Assembly (NCBI RefSeq): GCF_016801025.1
Contig: NZ_CP068983.1
Span: forward strand, 1,364,001-1,428,000
Direction: 5' to 3'
Length of the DNA stretch: 64,000 nucleotides
Source: Paradevosia shaoguanensis
GTDB lineage: Bacteria > Pseudomonadota > Alphaproteobacteria > Rhizobiales > Devosiaceae
Shown: in pieces, positions 32,764 to 41,646 of the stretch
How positions within the stretch are numbered: position 1 is the stretch's first letter
How the letters are laid out: each line of letters opens with the position of its first letter
Notes under the pieces: model-generated
Databases searched by the model: none
What the model was told of the DNA's origin: nothing
The model's input: only the letters and a program-made list of their open reading frames with translations
Translations under genes and position numbers: made by a program

Positions 32764-33225
32764 CTACAGCGGCAGCGGCCCGTCGTTCTTCACCTCTTCC
32801 ATCACCGCATAGGTTCGCGTCTCGCGCACACCCGGCAGCGACAGCAGCACGTCGCCGAGGAAGCGCCGGTAGGCCATCATGTCGGGCAGCCGCGTCTTGA
32901 GGAGATAGTCGAACCCGCCCGCCACCATGTGGCATTCGAGTACTTCGGGCGCCTGCCGCACCGCCTTGGCGAACTTGTCGAAGACATCGGGCGTGGTCTT
33001 GTCGAGCAGCACCTCGACGAAGACCAGCAGTCCGTAGCCCAACAGGTCCGGGTCGAGCCGGGCGGCGTAGCCCTTGATGTAGCCGAGCTTGTGGAGGCGC
33101 TTGACCCGATCGCTCATCGAGGTCGGCGCCAGGCCGATGCGCTGGGCCAGTTCGGCGTTGGAGATGCGTCCGTCGAGCTGCAATTCCATGAGGATGCGGC
33201 GGTCTGTTTGGTCAATACCCGTCAT
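32764..33225 (-). CDS. putR: Lrp/AsnC-family regulator, probable PutR
   Basis: The 153-residue protein has an AsnC-type HTH (DQTDRRILMELQLDGRISNA, then LAPTSMSDRVKRLHKLGYI) and an ActD/RAM domain with ECHMVAGGFDYLLKTR. It is divergent from putA, which here lacks the DNA-binding N-terminus of autoregulatory PutA. Lrp-type PutR activates putA in response to proline in Agrobacterium and Rhodobacter. ATG 33225 was taken; GTG 33231 would add two residues. Confidence 0.85.
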   Translation of the reverse strand: MTGIDQTDRRILMELQLDGRISNAELAQRIGLAPTSMSDRVKRLHKLGYIKGYAARLDPDLLGYGLLVFVEVLLDKTTPDVFDKFAKAVRQAPEVLECHMVAGGFDYLLKTRLPDMMAYRRFLGDVLLSLPGVRETRTYAVMEEVKNDGPLPL

Positions 33226-33366
33226 TGTCACGCCAATGTAATATTCATGCCGTTGAAACTACGGATAGTGCCGCCAATCTGCAATAGCGTTACGCCGCAA
33301 CGATCCTATGCTCGCCGTCAGCGCGGCGGATAGGACGCCGCAACGCAAAAAGGCTATAAAACCAAG

Positions 33367-36300
33367 ATGTCCGCTCGCCCGTTCGCGAACTACGATCCGG
33401 CCCCCGCGGAGCGCTCCCCGCTCCGCCAGAAGATTTCCGCTGCCTATACGCGTCCCGAGACGGAAGCCCTGCCCGATCTCATCGCGCAGGCGACGCTCCC
33501 GCCCGAGACGGTAGCCTGGGCGCGCAACACGGCCCGCAAGCTGGTAACGGCCATTCGCGGCAAGAAGAATGGCGGCGGCGTCGAGGCCCTCATCCAGGAA
33601 TACGCGCTCTCGTCCGAGGAAGGCGTGGCCCTCATGTGCCTAGCCGAAGCCCTGCTGCGCATTCCCGACAACGCCACCCGCGATGCCCTCATCCGCGACA
33701 AGATCTCGACCGGCAACTGGCGCAACCATCTCGGCGGCGATCGCTCGCTCTTCGTCAATGCCGCGACCTGGGGGCTCGTCGTCACCGGCCGGCTCACCAC
33801 GCCCGTGGTCGAAACCGGCCTCGGCAATGCCCTGACCCGCCTCATCGCGCGGGGCGGCGAGCCGATCATCCGCACGAGCGTCGATGTCGCCATGCGCATG
33901 ATGGGCGAGCAGTTCGTCACCGGCCAGACCATCAAGGAAGCCCTCGAAAAGGCCCGGAAGATGGAAGCCAAGGGCTTCCAGTATTCCTATGACATGCTGG
34001 GCGAAGCGGCCGCCACCGCGGCCGACGCCGACCGCTATTACAAGGATTACGAGACGGCCATCAACGCCATCGGCAAGGCCAATGCCGGCCGCGGCCCCTA
34101 TGGCGGCCCGGGCATCTCGATCAAGCTCTCGGCGCTCCATCCGCGCTATGAGCGCACCAAGTACGAGCGGGTGATGGAAGAGCTCCTGCCCCGCCTCATC
34201 AAGCTCGCCGTCCTCGCCAAGTCCTACAATATCGGCCTCAACATCGATGCCGAGGAAGCGCGCCGCCTCGAAATCTCGCTCGACCTTATGGAAGCCATGA
34301 GCTTCGATCCCGCCCTCGACGGCTGGAACGGGCTCGGCTTCGTGGTGCAGGCCTATGGCAAGCGCTGCCCCTTCGTCATCGACTATCTCATCGATCTCGC
34401 CCGGCGCTCCAAGCGCCGCATGATGGTGCGCCTCGTCAAGGGCGCCTATTGGGACAGCGAGATCAAGCAGGCCCAGGTCGATGGCCTCGCCGACTATCCG
34501 GTCTATACCCGCAAGGTCTATACCGACGTCTCCTACCTCGCCTGCGCGAAGAAGCTGCTCGGCGCGCCCGACGCCATCTTCCCGCAATTCGCCACGCACA
34601 ACGCCCAGACGCTCGCCACCATCTACCAGATGGCCGGCCCCGATTTCGAAATCGGCCGCTACGAGTTCCAGTGCCTCCACGGCATGGGCGAGCCGCTCTA
34701 TGAGGAAGTCGTCGGCAAGGACAAGCTCGATCGCCCGTGCCGCATCTATGCGCCGGTCGGCAGCCACGAGACGCTTCTCGCCTATCTCGTCCGTCGTCTG
34801 CTCGAAAACGGCGCCAACTCGTCCTTCGTCAACCAGATCGCCGATCCGGACTATCCGATCGACGAGCTGATCGGCGATCCGGTTGCCAAGGCCGCCGCCA
34901 TCTTCCCGGTCGGCTCGATGCACTCCAGGCTCAAGCTGCCGCGCGATATCCTGGGCGCCCGCAAGAATTCGGCCGGCCTCAATCTCTCCAACGAAAACGA
35001 CCTCAAGGCCATCGAGAAGGCCTTCGGCCGCATCAGGACCGCGACGGGCAACGGCCTGCCGGTGACGAACCCCGCCGATCGCTCCGACGTCGTCGGTCAC
35101 GTCACCTATGCCGAGCCCGGCGAAATCGAGGCGGCCTTCGCCGCCACTGCCAAGGGTGGTCCGGCCTGGGCTGCGCTCGGCGCCGAAAAGCGCGCCGCGA
35201 TCCTGCGTCGCGCCGGCGATATCATGGAAGAACGCCTGCCCGACCTTCTGGGCATCGTCATCCGCGAGGCCGGCAAGTCGACGCAGAACGCCATCGCCGA
35301 AGTGCGCGAAGCCATCGACTTCCTGCGCTACTACGCCGATGAGGCCAGGGACGACGCCGCCCCGCTCGGCACCGTCGTCTGTATCAGCCCGTGGAACTTC
35401 CCGCTCGCCATCTTCACCGGCCAGGTGACGGCGGCGCTGGCCGCCGGCAATGCCGTGGTCTGCAAGCCGGCCGAGGAAACCCCGCTCATCGCTACCGAGG
35501 GCGTGCGCATCCTCCACGAGGCCGGCGTGCCTGCCGATGTCCTAAGGCTCGTCATCGGCGACGGCCCGGTGGGCGCGGCCCTTGTCGGCCACAAGGATAC
35601 CCATGGCGTTGTCTTCACCGGTTCGGTGGAAGTGGCCCAGCTCATCCAGAAGCAGCTTGCCGAAAAGCAGCTGCCCGATGGCCGTCCGGTTCCGCTTATC
35701 GCCGAGACCGGCGGGCAGAACGCCATGATCGTCGATTCCTCGGCCCTGCCCGAGCAGGTGGTCGCCGACGTCCTGACTTCGGCTTTCGACAGTGCCGGCC
35801 AGCGCTGCTCGGCCCTGCGCATCCTCTGCCTCCAGGACGATATCGCCGACCACACCCTCAAGATGATCAAGGGCGGCCTTGACGAACTGGCGCTCGCCAA
35901 TCCGCAATTCCTCGCCACCGATATCGGCCCGGTCATCACCGAGGAAGCGCGTGACCGCATCAATGGGCATATCGAGGCCATGAAGGGCAAGGGCCATGCC
36001 GTGAGCCAGCTGCCGCTCCATGCCGATGCCGGCAAGGGTACGTTCGTCGCCCCGACCATCATCGAGCTCAACTCGGTGTCCGAGCTCGCCGGCGAAGTCT
36101 TCGGCCCCGTCCTCCACGTCGTGCGCTTCAAGCGCGCCGGGCTCCACAAACTCATCAACGAGATCAATGCGCTCGGCTACGGCCTTACCTTCGGCCTCCA
36201 CACCCGGATCGACGAGACCATCCAGGACGTGACCTCGCGGATCGAAGTCGGCAACGTCTATATCAACCGCAACATCATCGGCGCGGTGGTGGGCGTCCAG

Positions 36301-36960
36301 CCCTTCGGCGGCCATGGCCTGTCGGGCACCGGCCCCAAGGCCGGCGGCCCGCTCTACATGCGCCGCATGGTGCTCGATGCGCCCGTGCTCAAGGGCGGCA
36401 AGCCCGGCAAGGAGATCGAGGCCTATCGGCACTGGCTGGTGGCGGAGGGCCGTGCGGACGTCGCCGGCATCGTCGCCAATTACGCGGCGACCAACCTCAA
36501 CGGCGCGCCCGAATTCCTCGCCGGCCCGGTGGGTGAAGAGAACAGCTACGGCACCAAGCCGCGCGGCACCATCGCCCTCGTCCCGGCCACCGAGGAAGGC
36601 CTGCTGATCCAGCTCGGCGCCGTCCTCGCCACGGGCAACAAGGCTCGCGTGGTCGGCGGCGGCGACGTCGACAAGGTGCTCGACAAGCTGCCGACGATCC
36701 TCGGAACCTTCGTCAGCGCCGGCACCGATCTCAAGGGCGCCGTCGGCGTTCTCGTCGAGGGCGATGCCGAGAAGATCCGGCAGGTCTCGCGCGAGGCGGC
36801 AACGCTCGAAGGGCCGGTCGTGCTGGTCCAGGGCGCCAGCACCCGGGGGCTCGCCGAAGGCACGCAGGTCTACAATCTCGACCTTCTGGTGCTGGAAGTC
36901 TCGACCAGCATCAACACCGCCGCAGCAGGCGGCAATGCCTCGCTGATGACCATCGGCTGA
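33367..36960 (+). CDS. putA: bifunctional proline dehydrogenase / P5C dehydrogenase
   Basis: The 1197-residue trans-acting enzyme oxidises proline to glutamate. The FAD proline-dehydrogenase barrel lies at about 140-490, with PGISIKLSALHPRYE near 249 and RLVKGAYWDSEIK. The aldehyde-dehydrogenase domain occupies about 560-1020, with catalytic Glu in AETGGQNAM (about 779) and Cys in GQRCSALR (about 815). A C-terminal domain ends at 1197. There is no N-terminal ribbon-helix-helix, so regulation falls to the divergent PutR. A GC hairpin follows the stop. Confidence 0.94.
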   Translation: MSARPFANYDPAPAERSPLRQKISAAYTRPETEALPDLIAQATLPPETVAWARNTARKLVTAIRGKKNGGGVEALIQEYALSSEEGVALMCLAEALLRIPDNATRDALIRDKISTGNWRNHLGGDRSLFVNAATWGLVVTGRLTTPVVETGLGNALTRLIARGGEPIIRTSVDVAMRMMGEQFVTGQTIKEALEKARKMEAKGFQYSYDMLGEAAATAADADRYYKDYETAINAIGKANAGRGPYGGPGISIKLSALHPRYERTKYERVMEELLPRLIKLAVLAKSYNIGLNIDAEEARRLEISLDLMEAMSFDPALDGWNGLGFVVQAYGKRCPFVIDYLIDLARRSKRRMMVRLVKGAYWDSEIKQAQVDGLADYPVYTRKVYTDVSYLACAKKLLGAPDAIFPQFATHNAQTLATIYQMAGPDFEIGRYEFQCLHGMGEPLYEEVVGKDKLDRPCRIYAPVGSHETLLAYLVRRLLENGANSSFVNQIADPDYPIDELIGDPVAKAAAIFPVGSMHSRLKLPRDILGARKNSAGLNLSNENDLKAIEKAFGRIRTATGNGLPVTNPADRSDVVGHVTYAEPGEIEAAFAATAKGGPAWAALGAEKRAAILRRAGDIMEERLPDLLGIVIREAGKSTQNAIAEVREAIDFLRYYADEARDDAAPLGTVVCISPWNFPLAIFTGQVTAALAAGNAVVCKPAEETPLIATEGVRILHEAGVPADVLRLVIGDGPVGAALVGHKDTHGVVFTGSVEVAQLIQKQLAEKQLPDGRPVPLIAETGGQNAMIVDSSALPEQVVADVLTSAFDSAGQRCSALRILCLQDDIADHTLKMIKGGLDELALANPQFLATDIGPVITEEARDRINGHIEAMKGKGHAVSQLPLHADAGKGTFVAPTIIELNSVSELAGEVFGPVLHVVRFKRAGLHKLINEINALGYGLTFGLHTRIDETIQDVTSRIEVGNVYINRNIIGAVVGVQPFGGHGLSGTGPKAGGPLYMRRMVLDAPVLKGGKPGKEIEAYRHWLVAEGRADVAGIVANYAATNLNGAPEFLAGPVGEENSYGTKPRGTIALVPATEEGLLIQLGAVLATGNKARVVGGGDVDKVLDKLPTILGTFVSAGTDLKGAVGVLVEGDAEKIRQVSREAATLEGPVVLVQGASTRGLAEGTQVYNLDLLVLEVSTSINTAAAGGNASLMTIG

Positions 36961-36970
36961 TAGCATCTTC

Positions 36971-37004
36971 GGGGGCGGGCCCGCGGTCCGCCCCCTCTCG
37001 TTTC
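36971..37004 (+). terminator. probable terminator after putA
   Basis: GGGGCGG and CCGCCCC pair around a GC-rich loop, followed by CTCTCGTTT, a weak T-rich tail 10 bp past the putA stop. Confidence 0.55.
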
Positions 37005-37079
37005 GCTCCCCCGTTGGCGCTTGCGCAAAAGCGCGTTAAAAACACTTTCGTCACAGCGGCTTGTGAGGGGTGATGCGCC

Positions 37080-37535
37080 ATGGATGACGTGCTGGCTTTG
37101 CTCGAAGGGATGCCGATCGCCACGTTCAAGTCGGGCGAGGCGCTCCTGACCGAGGGCGTGCGGGAAAGCAGGCTCTACATTCTGATCGACGGCGAGGTGG
37201 AAGTGATCCGCCGCGACACCCTGGTCAGCCACGTGGACGAGCCCGGCTCGATCTTCGGGGAGATGTCCGTCCTGCTCGACCAGCCGCACAGCGCCACCGT
37301 GCAGGCCCTCTCGCCGGTCAGGGCCTATCAGGTCGATGACGCCATCAAGTTCCTCGAGGCCCATCCCGAGCTCTCGCTGATCCTCGCCACCCTGCTCGCC
37401 CGCCGGCTCTACTACACGACGTCTTACCTCGTGGATCTCCAGCAGCAGGCCCAGGGCAAGCGCGAGGACCTCGACATCGTCGACAACATCCTCTCCAGCC
37501 TCACCGGCCGCCCGAGGGCGAAGAAGCGGGCCTGA
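37080..37535 (+). CDS. stand-alone cyclic-nucleotide-binding-domain protein
   Basis: The 151-residue protein is a single cNMP-binding beta-roll (about 10-115) with no HTH. The phosphate cassette reads GEMSVLLDQPHSATV (60-74). His70 sits where cAMP-binding proteins have Arg, so nucleotide binding is doubtful. The basic C-terminus (GRPRAKKRA) is probably flexible. It lies after putA and could be transcribed alone from its own promoter near 37030, where an AT-rich patch is present. The partner is unknown. Confidence 0.8.
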   Translation: MDDVLALLEGMPIATFKSGEALLTEGVRESRLYILIDGEVEVIRRDTLVSHVDEPGSIFGEMSVLLDQPHSATVQALSPVRAYQVDDAIKFLEAHPELSLILATLLARRLYYTTSYLVDLQQQAQGKREDLDIVDNILSSLTGRPRAKKRA

Positions 37536-37881
37536 GCCGGCTTATCCACCCCACCTCGAACCCGGCTAGACTCCCGGGAGCCACGCGCTCCCGCGCCTGC
37601 CGCTGCCATTTTTCGAGGAGAGGGAAACACCCCGGAAGGACATTTTCCGAATTTGCACCAAACCACGCAAAAACCCGCGCAGGATTGCCAAACATTACCC
37701 GAAATTGAGTCAAAATTTAACGATTTGAGGATGCCTCACGGGCGCATCTTCGTTATTTATCAATAACTTAACGCAAAACGAGGCGGGATAAAACCCGCAA
37801 AAAAGATCACAAAACCTCAAATCGCTGACTCCAGCCTTCGCTGGAGCGCAGCAATCGTGTTGGTGAACGGGCATCCGCTCC
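37536..37881. other. AT-rich intergenic region, no gene seen
   Basis: This 346-bp stretch between convergent genes is AT-rich from about 37700 to 37825. It carries a 68-bp element (37658-37725) repeated in inverted orientation at 63538-63605, and a CTCCAGC-CTTC-GCTGGAG hairpin at 37829-37846 that may end the GhrA-like transcript. No ORF or known RNA was recognised. Confidence 0.5.
37658..37725 (-). repeat. 68-bp intergenic element, copy A
   Basis: Read on the minus strand, this starts AATCGTTAAATTTTGACTC and ends GCGTGGTTTGG. It matches 62 of 68 bases of 63538-63605 with no gaps. It includes GACTC, a site of the CcrM type (GANTC). Confidence 0.75.
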
Positions 37882-38820
37882 CTAATACCCGCGCGAAAAA
37901 TCCACCACGTTCACCAGCGGCTTGCCGGCCTCGTGATCCTTGAGGATGCGGCTGAAATAGCTCACGCCCGTCCGCTCGTTGGAGATCGCGGCGATGTGGG
38001 GGGTGATGTAGCAGTTGGGGATATCCCAGAGCGGGCTCTCGGCCGGCAGCGGCTCGACCTCGAAGACGTCGAGGCTCGCTGCGCCCAGGGTGCCGTCGCG
38101 GAGCGCCCTGGCGATATCGGCTTCCTTCTGGTGGCCGCCGCGGGCGCCGTTGACGACTACCGGGCCGCCGTCGAGCTTGCGGCGCAGCTTGCTGAAGGTC
38201 TCGTAGTTGAGGATGCCCTGCGTTTCCGGGGTCAGCGGCAGCAGGTTGACGAGGATGTCGGTGCCGCCGAGGAAGGCGTCGAACTGCGCCTCGCCGACAA
38301 AGCCTTCCACGCCCCCGACGCTCCTGGGCGAACGGCTCCAGCTGCGCAGGGTGAAGCCGAGCGCCTTGAGCCGTTCGGCGGCGTGCTGGCCCAGCACGCC
38401 CATGCCCATGATGCCGACCACGCTTTCGGAGGCGGCGGGCGGATAGAGCTGCACCCAGCGCCGCGCCTTCTGGTCGGCCTGGTAGCGGGTGAAGAGCCGG
38501 TGATGCATGGTGACCTGCGCCACCACGTAGTCCGTCATCTTCTGGCTGAGGTCTTCATCGATGAACCGCACCATCGGCACGTCGCGCGGCAGCTTGGGAT
38601 GGCGCAGCAGCGCATCGACGCCGGCGCCCAGCGACAGCACGGCCTTGAGGTTGGTCAGGCCGTCGAAGGCATCGGGCTTGGGCTTCCAAACGAAGATGTA
38701 GCGGATGTCGGCCGGGTCGAAATCGTCGCCGCGCCGCACCACCGGATAATCGCCCAGCGCCTCGCGGAACTTGAGCGCCCAATTGGCTTCGTCGACGTCG
38801 GACAGGTGCAGCAGCAGCAT
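37882..38820 (-). CDS. D-2-hydroxyacid dehydrogenase (GhrA-like)
   Basis: The 312-residue NAD(P)-dependent oxidoreductase matches the length of glyoxylate/hydroxypyruvate reductase A. The Rossmann fold has VGIMGMGVLGQHAAERL (about 137-153). Catalytic Arg lies in VNGARGGHQKE, with Glu in DVFEVEPLP and His in CYITPHIAA. It would reduce glyoxylate or hydroxypyruvate to glycolate or glycerate. ATG 38820 follows GAGGGGA and matches family length; an earlier in-frame ATG at 38856 would add 12 residues. Confidence 0.87.
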   Translation of the reverse strand: MLLLHLSDVDEANWALKFREALGDYPVVRRGDDFDPADIRYIFVWKPKPDAFDGLTNLKAVLSLGAGVDALLRHPKLPRDVPMVRFIDEDLSQKMTDYVVAQVTMHHRLFTRYQADQKARRWVQLYPPAASESVVGIMGMGVLGQHAAERLKALGFTLRSWSRSPRSVGGVEGFVGEAQFDAFLGGTDILVNLLPLTPETQGILNYETFSKLRRKLDGGPVVVNGARGGHQKEADIARALRDGTLGAASLDVFEVEPLPAESPLWDIPNCYITPHIAAISNERTGVSYFSRILKDHEAGKPLVNVVDFSRGY

Positions 38821-38901
38821 GTGGTGGATGGTCCCCTCAAAAACCACGAGCCGCACCCCGGGGGGCGCGGCTCGATGAAAACGGCAAGTCTCGAAGAGAC
38901 C

Positions 38902-39723
38902 TTAATTGGTGGCGGCGGGAGCGGCCGGAGCGGTCTCGGTCGCCGGAGCCTGCGTGGCGGGCGCAGCCGGAGTTTCGGTTGCTGCCGGGGCAGGCGTCTC
39001 GGTGGCGGCGGGAGCCGGAGTTTCGGTCGCGGCCGGAGCCGGGGTTTCGGCAGCCGGAGCGGCCGGGGCCGGGGTCTCGGTCGCAGCAGGTGCTGCCGGC
39101 TGGGCGGCAGGAGCCTCGGCAGCCGGGGCGCCGGCGGCCGGAGCTTCGGCGGCAGGGGCCGGAGCGGCGTCAGGAGCCGGGAACGGCACGGGCGAAGCGG
39201 AGAGCGTCTGCAGGTAGGCCAGGATGTTGGCGCGATCCTTGGCTTCCTTGTCGCCCGAATAGCTCATCTTGGTGCCCGGGGTGAAGCCCTTCGGGTTGGT
39301 CAGGAAAGCGTTGAGGTTCTCGAAGCTCCAGACGTCGCCCTTGGCGTGGTGCTCTTCCATGCCGGCGGAATAGGTATAGCCCTCGTGGCTGCCGATCGGA
39401 CGGCCGACGACACCGAACAGGTTCGGGCCGGTCTTGTTCGGGCCGCCTTCGGAGAAGTCGTGGCAGGACTGGCACTTCTTGACGGCAGCGGCGCCCGCAG
39501 TGGCGTCGGCGGCGGCGAGCAGCGTACCCAGCGAGACTTCGGGCTCGGCTGTGGCGGCAGCGCCGCCGGCGGCTTCACCGGCTGCCGGTTCCGGCAGGGC
39601 GTAGCCCGGGCCACGTTCTTCGATGGGATGATAGATCGCCTCGGCCAGGAAACCGGTTGCCATCACGAACAGCAGCGTTCCAAGAACGGCGCCGGCGATC
39701 TTGTTGAATTGAAACGAATCCAT
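38902..39723 (-). CDS. membrane-anchored cytochrome c (CycM-like) with Ala/Pro-rich tail
   Basis: The 273-residue protein has an uncleaved N-terminal anchor (about 8-30) and one class I cytochrome c domain with haem site KCQSCH at about 81-86 and the Met ligand in GTKMSYSG. A tail of about 90 residues follows, built from repeats of ATETPAPA and APAAEAP type. CycM-like proteins pass electrons to terminal oxidases in Rhizobiales. The tail is unusual for the family and probably forms a flexible periplasmic spacer. It lies upstream of the GhrA-like gene on the same strand. Confidence 0.87.
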   Translation of the reverse strand: MDSFQFNKIAGAVLGTLLFVMATGFLAEAIYHPIEERGPGYALPEPAAGEAAGGAAATAEPEVSLGTLLAAADATAGAAAVKKCQSCHDFSEGGPNKTGPNLFGVVGRPIGSHEGYTYSAGMEEHHAKGDVWSFENLNAFLTNPKGFTPGTKMSYSGDKEAKDRANILAYLQTLSASPVPFPAPDAAPAPAAEAPAAGAPAAEAPAAQPAAPAATETPAPAAPAAETPAPAATETPAPAATETPAPAATETPAAPATQAPATETAPAAPAATN

Positions 39724-39952
39724 TGCGGGCTCTCTATAGGTTTTCCGCCGGTATAAACGATTGGCGGCACACCTCAAGAGCCCGTTGGATAGTAACGCGT
39801 CTCAAGCCCTGTCCCGCAGCGGGCGGACCATAGTATTATCCCCCGAGGGAAGCAACCGCCTAGCCGTCCATTTCGGGGCTTTGGCGGCGGCAAGATTGAC
39901 TTGAGGACTGCGCGGCGTAAATAGAGCGCGCAAACGAGCTCAGAGTCTTTCG

Positions 39953-40786
39953 ATGTCACAGAAAATCGCGTTCCAGGGTGAACCCGGGGCTTTCAGCCAC
40001 GCGGCCTCCCATGCCTTGTTCCCCCAGGGTGAGGCGGTTCCCTGCGTGACCTTCGAGGACACGATCAGCGCCGTACAGAGCGGCGCCGCCGATTTCGGCG
40101 TGGTCCCGGTCGAAAACTCCCTCTACGGGCGCATCACCGACATCTACAACCTCCTGCCGCAGAGCGGTCTGCACATCATCGGCGAGCACTACCTGCGCGT
40201 CGAGATGAACCTGCTCGGCGTCAAGGGCGCGCGGCTGGAAGACGTCAAATCCGTGCAATCGCTGGTGGTGGCGCTCGGCCAGTGCCGCACCTTCATCCGC
40301 GAGCACAAGCTCAAGACCATCAATGGCGGCGATACTGCCGGGTCCGCCCGCGAAGTGGCGCTGGCCGGCGACAAGTCGGTGGCCGCTATCGCCTCGCGCT
40401 ATGCCGCCGAAGTCTATGGCCTCGATATCCTGGCCGAGAACATCGAGGACGCCGCGCACAACACCACGCGCTTCCTCGTCGTCTCGCCCACCCCACAGGT
40501 GCCGGCGCCCGATGGCAACAAGATCAAGACTACTTTCGTCTTCCGCGTGCGCAACGTCCCGGCGGCCCTTTTCAAGGCCATGGGCGGCTTTGCGACCAAC
40601 GGGGTCAACATGACCAAGCTCGAAAGCTACATGCTCGACGGCTCGTTCACCGCCACCCAGTTCTACGCCGACATCGAAGGCCATCCGAGTGACCGCTCGG
40701 TCCAGCTCGCCTTCGAAGAGCTGCAGTTCTTCACCGACGAATTCCGCGTCCTGGGCGTCTACCCCTCCGCGAAGGTCGCTTCGTAA
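39953..40786 (+). CDS. pheA: prephenate dehydratase
   Basis: The 277-residue monofunctional enzyme makes phenylpyruvate for phenylalanine synthesis. The catalytic domain (1-185) includes IAFQGEPGAFSHAA, VPVENSLYGRITDIY and NTTRFLVVS. The C-terminal ACT domain has GGFATNGVNMTKLESYM, the ESRP-like feedback-binding region in an ESYM form. No chorismate mutase domain is fused. The gene stands alone, divergent from the cytochrome c gene. Confidence 0.92.
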   Translation: MSQKIAFQGEPGAFSHAASHALFPQGEAVPCVTFEDTISAVQSGAADFGVVPVENSLYGRITDIYNLLPQSGLHIIGEHYLRVEMNLLGVKGARLEDVKSVQSLVVALGQCRTFIREHKLKTINGGDTAGSAREVALAGDKSVAAIASRYAAEVYGLDILAENIEDAAHNTTRFLVVSPTPQVPAPDGNKIKTTFVFRVRNVPAALFKAMGGFATNGVNMTKLESYMLDGSFTATQFYADIEGHPSDRSVQLAFEELQFFTDEFRVLGVYPSAKVAS

Positions 40787-40792
40787 GCCAGG

Positions 40793-41503
40793 TTAAGCCG
40801 CTTTCTCGAAGAACGCCCCGATATACCGCGCCACCTCGGCGCTGTCCGATTTCCGCTCGACCGAGGCAATCGCTGCATCGACGACCGCGTCGGGCGCCTT
40901 GCCCCGCCGCAGCTCGGCCAGCGCCAGCGTATAGTCGTCATCGAATTCCGGATGAGGCTGGAAGCTGAGCGCAGCGCCGTTCCGGTAGGCCAGCCCGGCA
41001 TTGGGGGTAAAGTCGGAGGCCAGGATAACCTCGGCCTCTGCCGGGGGAACGATGACCTGGTCCTGGTGCGAGCAGGCGACGGCGAGCAGGTCCGGCGCGC
41101 CGTTCATGAAGGCCGGCCGCTGGCGCACGCCATAGACGTGCCGCCCCAATCCCCAGCCCTTTTCCGACTTGCGCACATCACCACCCAGCGCGTCGGCCAT
41201 GATCTGGTGGCCGAAGCAGACGCCCAGCATCGGCGTGCGCAGGTCATAGGCGTTGCGGATGAAGCCGCGCAGCGGCTCGAGCCAGGCATGGTCTTCATAG
41301 ACCCCGGCGGCCGAGCCGGTGATGACGATGCCATCGAGCGAAGCTGCATCGGGCATGGGTGCGCTGTCGAAGACCGGAACGGTCTCGAAGGCGAAGTCGT
41401 GACCGGCCCGGGCGAACATGCGCTCGAACATGGCGGGATAGGGACCGAAATCCTGGCGGAGGCTCACCGGCACTTCGCCGGTCTGAATGATCGTGATCTT
41501 CAT
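40793..41503 (-). CDS. class I glutamine amidotransferase-like protein
   Basis: The 236-residue protein has the GAT triad. Cys is in MLGVCFGHQIMADALGG (about 88-104), and His and Glu are in LSFQPHPEFDDDY. It resembles GMP-synthase-like amidotransferases, including those acting on gamma-glutamyl compounds. The partner synthetase is not fused or adjacent. ATG 41503 gives the usual MKI start; ATG 41512 is also in frame. It is convergent with pheA. Confidence 0.82.
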   Translation of the reverse strand: MKITIIQTGEVPVSLRQDFGPYPAMFERMFARAGHDFAFETVPVFDSAPMPDAASLDGIVITGSAAGVYEDHAWLEPLRGFIRNAYDLRTPMLGVCFGHQIMADALGGDVRKSEKGWGLGRHVYGVRQRPAFMNGAPDLLAVACSHQDQVIVPPAEAEVILASDFTPNAGLAYRNGAALSFQPHPEFDDDYTLALAELRRGKAPDAVVDAAIASVERKSDSAEVARYIGAFFEKAA

Positions 41504-41583
41504 GGCAGTCATCGAGATGGAGCGCTTTCGTCCTAAAGCCAAGCCCTGCCCGCCGCAATCCGGTTTTGCACCCTGCGCATCGC

Positions 41584-41613
41584 AAAGAAAACCCCCTGCC
41601 TTGCGGCAGGGGG
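41584..41613 (-). terminator. intrinsic terminator after msrB
   Basis: On the minus strand, CCCCCTGCC-GCAA-GGCAGGGGG is followed by TTTTCTTT, a textbook terminator about 35 bp after the msrB stop. Confidence 0.8.
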
Positions 41614-41646
41614 AGGAGGCCTAGGGGGACCTCCCAGGTCGGAGGT

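Noticed and set aside
33640-35517. A 625-codon minus-strand frame
   Set aside because: It is antisense to putA, whose domains are clear. Codon-position GC bias explains the long antisense frame.
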